64,000 nt of DNA from Trileptium ribeirensis (taxonomy: Eukaryota; Nematoda; Enoplea; Enoplida; Thoracostomopsidae), in NCBI GenBank assembly GCA_030248225.1, contig JASANE010027705.1, forward strand, positions 1 to 64,000. The letters are read 5' to 3'. Each line of letters starts with the position of its first letter. Positions within the stretch are counted from its first letter, which is position 1. Below, one piece after another: positions 52,601 through 61,600 of this stretch. The notes beneath the pieces are model-generated. The model made no database searches and was not told where the DNA came from. It was given only the letters and a program-made list of their open reading frames with translations. A program made the position numbers and the translations under genes.

Positions 52601-55600
52601 CCCAGCGTTTTTGATTTGGCGTCTGGTGCCGGGATCATGGGTCAAAATGTGGGTTTTTGTCCCATTCTAATACCCTACACGGAAGCAAGGTTATTTTTAT
52701 CTTAACTTCCGAATTTTTCTAGATGATTTTATTTCATATTAAAATGATATATGCTTATGCCTTTTTTGTTTTTCGATGAAGGCTCCGGTTCTGGATTTAT
52801 GAGGTTTGATCTACGTGGGTATGGCGCCCCAATGGTTCGTCGACCCAAAATTTGAAAATTTGTTCTGATGTCTTGGGCGGCTGATAAATCTTACCTGGGT
52901 GTTTTCGGGCATGGGAAACTACCTACCGGTGCTGGTTTTCTTCTGTGACACATGGTTCCACGGGTACGGAGGTATGTCGTCCATGGTTCGGTGTCAGAGG
53001 TTAAATTGAGGAGTTTTCACCCCATTTTAGTACGCTTCACGGAAGCAATTGATTTTAAACTTAACTTTTGCAATTTTTTCTCTGGTTGGTTTTATTTCGT
53101 AGTAAAATGATAAATGCCGATGCCTCTTTTTTGTTTTTCGTTTAAGTGTCCGGTTTTAGAGGTATGGTGCCCCAATGGGTCCCTGACCCAAAATTCGAAA
53201 ATTTGTTCTGATATCCTTGGCGACTGACAGTTTCACTTGATGGTTTTCGGGCATGGGAAGCTCATTGCCGGTGTGAGTTCTGCTCTGTGACCAATGGTTC
53301 TATGGGTATGGGGCTACGGCGTCCCCAACGTTCGGGGTCTCAGAGCAAAATAAAGGTATTTTACCTCATTTTAGTACCCTTCACGCAAGCAAAATTATGT
53401 TTATCTTAACTTCCGAATTTTTTCTCTGCTTGGTTTTATTTCATAGTAAAATGATAAATGTCTATGCCTCTTTTTTGTTTTTCGATTAAGTCTCCGGATC
53501 ATGGGTTTTGAGGCATGGCACCCCCGCGGTTCCTCGACCCGAAATTCCTAATTTTACTGTTACGTCCAGAGATGCTGATAGCTTGCATTTAGGGATTTTG
53601 GGACAGTGGAAACACATTGCTGGCGTTAATTTTGCTCTGCGGTCCACGGTTCTATGGGTACGGAGGTATGGCGCCGCCATGCTTCATCGACATAAAATTC
53701 CTAATTTTACTGTTACGTCCTGGGAGGCTGATAGCTTGCAATAAGAGGTTTTGGGGCATGGGACACTTATTGCCGGTGTTAGTTTTGTTCTAACATGTGT
53801 GGTATTGTGTGATATACACATATAGCATATCGACGTATGCTATCGAGAGCTGATTGGATGTGCACGCAAAAGGCGTAGGTGTACCTATGCTTCACTACGT
53901 TCTGCAATCTCTATAGAGTTACTAGTTTTAGTGGAGGTTGAGTAAATTGCTACCAGGAGGTCCTCAGGTGGCGTATAGGGGACGTCCTGCATCGGACCTT
54001 TTTTGACAGGGCCATTGGTAGGATAGCTGTGAATAAGGTGAACTAAGCCGACAGTTCACCAAATAATAAGCAGCCCGGGCCAAATCCCATCAACCTGTAC
54101 CACTCCCGGGCCAGGCAGGTGGTCCCAGTTTTTGCACTTCTTTTAAAGGCATCATGTTCAACTATTACGCCCCTGCGTTTATACGTACTTTTATTATTTT
54201 CAGAAAAATACGAACGTGAATAACAATAATAATAGAGATATCTTATCCGATTGCTCCAGGGATCGGCCTGAGTGTAGTCAGTGTGCTACATCTCCCGCTT
54301 TCGAGGGTTTCGTGACGGGGCCCTCCGGCGGGTTATCGGCTGTCGCCACAACAGAAACAATAGCGATGCTGACGTTAATGGTGCTCAAGACGCGGTTACT
54401 GCTGCTCATGGCAAACCTAGCATTACCTGGGGCAACCCTGACGCACCACAACATGTGGAGGTTCAACGGGACTCTGATTCCCACGCGGGCATCAGCGATA
54501 ATATGGGGGAAATCAATGAATTACCAGGCTCCTTCTTTACCTGTGGCCTCACCGGAGGCCATAGGGATGGAGCAGGATCTCTTTGAGAAAACCACTGGGG
54601 TTGATCTTTGTAAATTGCCTGATCCTGATGTACGTACGCCTCCTTCCTCACCGGAGGCCATAGGGATGGAGCAGGGTGTCTTTGAGAAAACAGCATGCGT
54701 TTATCTGGGTAAATAGCCTGATTCTGATGTACATGCGGCTCTTTCGGGGGGCCAAATTTGGATCAGGCTCTTCCTGGAAAAATCTGGAGGAAGCCCTCGC
54801 TAGTGCAAGGGAACTAAGCAAAAATGTTCCTAATAGGTAAAGTTCATTCAAACCCAAATGGGCAGAGGAAACGGTGGAAAGACCCTATATCAAAGGGTGC
54901 GTGGTTCTGGGGAACATCAGAGAAAGCACAGCAAGAAGGCTGATGCTGCTGATGGCAGTGTGGGGGTTGGCCCGCAGGCGCCGACAGCGATTTGGGAGAA
55001 AAGGGGTCTTGAACATGAAGTAGATACTCTTGACCGTCCTAAGGATCCCAAGAGGGGACTCTAGGGAGACTTATGACAGACCAAGGACCCCTCCATCGAG
55101 TCCTTCGCGAATGGGGACTAACAGGGGCGGCTTTGGTCTTCTCCCTTAATGTCGCCATCACCGAAGTCAACAACAGGAGTAAGAGGCTCACGAACGAGCT
55201 ACAGTCATATTGAGGCCGTTGAACAATCTCAAATGTCTCGATAAATTGATTTTGGAGACACCGGTCTTGCTAGAGGCATTTCAGGGTTAGCTGCAATGAC
55301 CACCGTACCTTGGTCTTTCAAAAAGAGGTGGTCTAACAAAACACCCGGGGATCCAGAGCGTGAGATTATTACTAGTTCCTTCCTGCAATCTGTGAAGATT
55401 GCGTGTTTCATCTCTAACGGAAGTACAACGTTGGCGCCCACTGGTCTTGAGGTTGCCAAGAGGAAACTGGATTGTGGCAATCCGGAAAGCTTGAAATTCA
55501 TAAACTGACATCCTGTTGGGTACAAGCCCAGCATGGTATAATTTTCATCTTTGAGGCTAACACCGAGGCTCTATAAAATAGGCGTGGCATATACTGCCGT

Positions 55601-58600
55601 TTCTTTGATCCTGCACAGAGGTCAATAGTTGAGGCCGGATCCTCCGTGGAGGGTATCTCGGATATCGAGGAAAATTAGAGGAGGTTGGATGGAACTACTC
55701 TTACAAGCGGAATCACAGCTTGTTGAATTACTGGTTGGGGAGTACTTCAGGGTCCGATCACAGGATAACCGGATTTAAAGTATCTGGATTCGTGAAACGG
55801 GGTGAATCCTGGGGCTTTAATATTAGGAGTACAGATAGGTATCGTTATTTGCCGGGGGTAAAGAATGCTATTCTAGTGGTTGATATGCCAGAAATGCTGA
55901 CGGCGACCAATGATGTCGATACGGCTGTATCGGTTTTAAACAGTGTGTGTTTTGGTATCTATCTAATCTTGATGAAATTGATTCTACATGGCAGCGAGTA
56001 CACATTAACGCGTATATTTAGGGCATGCTTGAGTTTGGGGTATATCCCAATTATACTTGGAGCTTTTCGGTTTTCATACCCAAACTGTGTACGACGGACT
56101 GCATGGATCCTAAGGTCTTTTGCCCGATATGCTTTTTTCTTTAATGTTGAAGACACTAGAGAAGATTATTGATAATTACAATAGGGGAGCTATTGAGCGT
56201 AAAACCATTACATCCAGGGTAGCGTACTTCTAAATTCAGTAGATGTAAGGTCTCAGCTTTACACTGTACCGTTACGTGGATTGAAAGGAGATAATCTAGT
56301 GGAAATACATGATTGATTCTTCTCAGACATTTTCGGGGATTTTGATAATATAAATTTGAATTATCAGAACTTTGTGGAGATTGTGTGTTGCAGGTGTGAA
56401 ATCTTTTAAATTCCGTGTGTGTGTGATCGGCCATAACTCGAAAACGCCTTAACCGATTTTCATGATCTTGGGCTCATTCGAACCGCCATAGTCGATTTAC
56501 CGTGCGCATCCCCGAGCGTTTTTGATTTGGGGTTTGGTTCTGGGGTCAGGGATCAAAACGTGGGTTTTTTGCCCAATTTTAGTACCCTTCACGGAAGCAC
56601 GGTTATTTTTATGTTAACTATCGAATTTTTTCTCTAGTTGATTTTATTTCATAGTAAAATGATAAATGCCGATGCCACTTTTTGGTTTTTCGATTAAGGT
56701 TCCGGTTCTGGATTTATGGGGTTGGAGGTACGGGGGTATGGCGTCCTAATGGTTCCTCGACCCAAAATTTGAAAATTTGTTCTGATATCTTGGGCGGCTG
56801 ATAAGTTTTACCTGGGGCTTTTCGGGCATGGGCATGGGAAACTCATTGCCAGTGCCGGTTTTGCTATGCGTCTCATGGGTACGGGGGTATTTCGCCCCAT
56901 GGTTGGGGGTCAGAGGTCAAACTGAGGGTTTTTAGTACCCTTCACGGAACCAAGATTATTTTTGTCGTAACTTTCGAATTTTTTTCTCTGGTTGGTTGTA
57001 TTTCATAGTAAAATGACAAATGCCGATGCCTCTTTTTTGTTTTTCGATTAAGGCTCCGGTTTTGGAGTTATGGGGTTTGAGGTATGGCACCCTCATGGTT
57101 CCTCGTGCCAAATTGTTCTGACGTCCTGGGCGGCTGAATAGTTTCGTTTTTAGGCATGGCAAACTCATTGCCGGTGCTGGTATTGCTCTGCGACCCATGG
57201 GTACAAGGGTATGGCGCCCCCAAGGTTCGGGGTCAGAGAGCAAAATAAAGGTTTTTCCTCAATTTAGTACCCTTCACGGATTCGATAGATTTCAAGTTTC
57301 AGAGTATTAGAGGCAATGGTTTCATAACTTTTTAAGGTACAGAATTCTGCTGACAAATTTGGGCCCAACTAGCTATTGTCAGTACAATCAAGGGTTTTTC
57401 TAAAGGGGGCATTCTTTCACCACTACTGTTAATTTTTGTTGCGGATGACCTCCTAGAATTATTTGAATATTGGATTTATTAGATATTAGAAGAAGCCCCA
57501 AACAAGGCTACCAAACTCCTTTTTGCTATAAAAAGAGAGGCTGCCAAATTTATGCAATTCCTTTATAAAACGGTTATTATTCCGTCATTGCTATATGGCT
57601 GTGCTATCTAAAAACATAATCGGTGGCTTAACCAATCCCGCAACACTGGTTTCAAGAAATTAGAAGATTATGCCTCCGGCATTAGTGCTATGGAATTTTG
57701 TTGCGGATGACCTCTTAGAATTATTTGAATATTGGATTTATTAGATATTAGAAGAAGCCTCCAACAAGGCTACCAAACTCATTTTTGATATAAAAGACAG
57801 ACTGTCAAATTTATGTAATTACTTTATAAAACGGTTATTAGTCCGTTATGGCTATATGGCTGTGCTATCTAAAAACATAATCAATGGTTTAACCAATCGT
57901 GCAACACTGGTTTCACTAAATTAGAAGACTATGCCTCCGACATTAGTCCTTTGACGAATATGTCACCTGACGGGATTGTAAGGAGATCGATATGGATTAA
58001 CTGTTTCCATATTGGTCAGAATCCACACAGGAGCATGAGGAGGATAACATTGAGTGCTACATATCGAGAGGTGATATTAAGGCATCGGAGCAGGAGTGTA
58101 CATAAGCAATGGTATTCGGTTTGAGATTTCATTAGGATGTATGGCGACTGTGTTCCGGGCTAATATAATTGCGGTGAAAAGTTGTGTGGAAAATTTGATA
58201 CATCTTATAACCAGGGAAAAAAGATTAGGATTGGCAGTGATAGTCAAGCTGCCTTGCACGCTCTTATCAGTTCTGTAATCACTTCAGCGACTGTTCTAAA
58301 GTGTCTCGGATGTTTAAATAGGTTAGGTGCGGAAAACAAAGTGCCCCTTCACTAGGGTAGGGGTCATCCATGGATTTTTGGAAACGTGGTAGCTGATAGA
58401 TCGGCAGATCGGCAAAGAAAGGTAGGCGCTAATTGTGTCGTATATGGCTCGGAACTATTTTTCCTGCTGCAACTGCAACGATAAAACGTGCTCTTGGGCA
58501 ACTGTTGGAGAAAGAACATAGGGTCAGATGGACGGTGGGACTAAGGTGTCGGCAAACCCGAATATTCCCGTGTTTGAGATACAAGAAGGGCAGATACCTT

Positions 58601-61600
58601 TGGAAATAATTGTGCAAACGTCTAGTTCGGGTTGCTATTCAAGAGATCGTGGGGCATTGTCCGCGCAATACACACCTTAGAGTTATGAGCTTGTGGGAAA
58701 ATGACATGTGTCATCTGTGTGGGAGGAAACGGAGACAATAAATTATAGACATTTTCTACTTATATGTAAGCAATGGGAAGGAGTGAGAAGAAGGTTCCTG
58801 GGGATTATAGGTTGGAGGTGGATAATATTCCGCATATTCAGATGCATAGGCCATTAGGGTTCATTCTTAACACTGGGAGAATATCTTTAAGTTAAAATCT
58901 ATGGGGAGCGGGTTGCAATGGGTCTCTATCTAAGGGACTTGTGCAGTATTATATCCCCTTAGTCTCTCGATGATGGGGGTTACCATACCGCTCACTTTAG
59001 GGTGTTCAATGTATCATAGGCAAATTTTTTCCAATCCCCCAGTTTTGAGGAAGCTACATACGACCCCCTCAAAAGTAGGGGAAGTAAAAGAATTTTTTTA
59101 AACGCCCCTTTCTCCAAAACTGGGAGAGGGACGGGATTTTTACTCATGATACCGTGACCCTCACCACAGAGCCAGGGGTGAAGTCAAAATGGATCGTGGC
59201 ATTCCCGGTTCATTTATATGTTGATTTCATCATCATAAACTCTTGCTTGAATCATGCATCTGTAGCCGATGTGCCTGAACGGACTGAACCTTGCTTTTGG
59301 CATGTAAATTTACGCCGTGCACGATTTCGTGGCTTCCAGACGTCATACATTATCACACGAAATCTTAACGTCAATGGCATTCGATTTTCTTGCACAATCA
59401 AAACGTGGTGGCTACCGCTTGCTGCGTACTCAAAGGTTGAGCCACTTTCTAATATGGCAATAAATGGCTTCACAAAGGGAGTAAAATGTTTCACCTGAGG
59501 TTAAAAGGTCCGTTTCAACCATTTTTAACTTTATATAAAAGGGATTTATATAAAAATTATCAAGTTTTTATGTCTACTGATAGTGTTTATACGGGGTGGG
59601 GAGCAAAACTATTGCAGCATAATAGCAACCTGTATTTTGCACGGGTGTGGGTGTATTGAAAAATGCCAGTTCCCACCGCGGAGAAATCGAAATGGATTAA
59701 CAGTATCCATCTTTTCTGAGTGATAGTACTTCGTGTAATAATAATTACTCTACTTAGAGCTTCGCTGTTCAACATAATTTTTAGGTAATCGATTACCATA
59801 GCACGCCATAATATACACAAGTATCAAATTTATTAAATCGTAACATTATGGTTTATGCTTGCTTGACCTGTTCAGCAGATCCGATAGTGTTATGCGGCTA
59901 GTTTGTAACGGTGTAGTGGCTTAGTATCAACCAAATACGTTACACTTTTTTTGTTTTTATTCTAATGTGATGCTAAAATAATGGGAATGATTATTAATTT
60001 CGTTTATTGTGATATTTTATGCAGGCCGGCGGTACACATGTTCCTCGTTCCGGCGACGAAATGGCGCGCCTGCCCTATCTTCGCACGTGGTTTCGTACTC
60101 GTTCTGCAATCATACTACATCTTACCAATGGAACGCTTCAGGCGAGTTGAATCGGCTCCATTCCGTTTTCACGTAGAATGTAATGCATAGTGATGGGAAG
60201 GGATTTCTCATGTCGTCATAAAATTGCGTATATATCACAACATCCGGATATGCACTACCATAATCCAAGAATCTAAAACTTTTAAATCCAAAACCCTTAA
60301 CAAAAATTTGCCATTCACAGCATTGTAGCTTTAAGGATTTAAGATGTAAACGAAATAGGTTCTTTTGAAAAGATGCTTATGCACTGATATTTACGGTATA
60401 AGCTTACATTAGGTTAGCCGCTAAGCCTATTTTATAGTTGAAGACATTTAATTTAGGGTGGAGGATAATTTATTGAGCACAAAGTTCAAATTTGAGTATC
60501 CACTGGAATCACGTGTACTTTGGGTAAAATTTAATTAAAAGGCGATCACATAGCAAGTCTTTATCAAAAATTTATCCTAAGTAAATCGATCAACGTGGAC
60601 ATTTGGGGTTTTTTGTATCCTCGAGATTTCGAGGGCGATGCCTCAGAGCCATCAGAACCCAACTAAAGTCCAGAGATCTGGAGCTTTGCTTGAACATACC
60701 CAAAAGCTGAACAGCTAGCAATTTCGAGTCGAAAAAACAGGTCTAAATGCCTAAGTTCAGCCCAAAAATATGAAATTGGCGTGACACCGTGATTCCTAGG
60801 GATTGTCAGAGACCAGTCTTAGCCTTACTAGAACCCAGAGTTACGGAGTGTGGCTAAAGTGGATTTAAAATGGTGCCAATCCGCAGATTTAACATGCAAA
60901 CTTAACTTTGTGTTTTCTGTGTGTTAAATATATTTCAACGTCAATCACTGCAAAGATTTTTTTGGGTCCACAGGTGGGTCTGGACCCAAAAAATTTTTGC
61001 TGTACCCACGCTGGACCCTGGGCAGTTTTGGCTTCGGAGACAAAGGGTCTGCTAATAAACTATAATACAAAGTGCAGGCTTTCAGTCGTTTGTGCTTACA
61101 TCTGTATAATATTGCTTACTGCTGGTTTCACGGATGGCCCTCATCGTTTATTCTGGCTTGGGACAACCAGAGAATAATTTATATATTTGTAATTATGTAG
61201 TAATGTGAAATTGCTTTTCGTGATTACGTTTCTTTATTGTGTAAAATTTCGTGAAATTCTCGAGCCAAAAATTGTAAGTTTGGACCCAGCGTTTAAGGTC
61301 TGGACCCAGGGTCCATTTTGAAAAACCCTGATCACTGCTATGTTTAATGCATAAACACTGTTATATAGCCTGAAATATATAGGCTACACTGGGAACAACC
61401 ATAACCGTCCTATTCAACGGGATACTAAATCTGGTCTTCGAAACTTATAGTAAAACAGGTGGGCGAAGCAATGAAGGTACAATGTGGATTTAAAACGTAG
61501 TAAAATAACTTCCATTAAACATGATGTATTGCGATGGCATTATTGTCTCTGGAATTTTGAACACACAGAAGAAACCTGAAGACTGAATAGAATTTTATTT

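Larger units (their letters stand above)
53930..58900 (+). mobile_element. LINE with RNase H, heavily decayed
   Basis: Order on the + strand: a likely 5' leader (53930-54200), ORF1 pieces (54216-54716, 54858-55510), an endonuclease end [14 protein letters not shown] (55720 onward), an RT-like piece [13 protein letters not shown] (about 56015), an insertion of composite element C, an RT piece KGGILSPLL (about 57397), a thumb-like stretch with [12 protein letters not shown], and RNase H with [13 protein letters not shown] (58222 on) and [13 protein letters not shown]. Similar architecture to 18700-22750 but a distinct family and far more broken. Confidence 0.7.

Noticed and set aside
55959..56434. 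Minus-strand frames over the decayed LINE
   Set aside because: Shadows of + strand LINE sequence with no motifs of their own.
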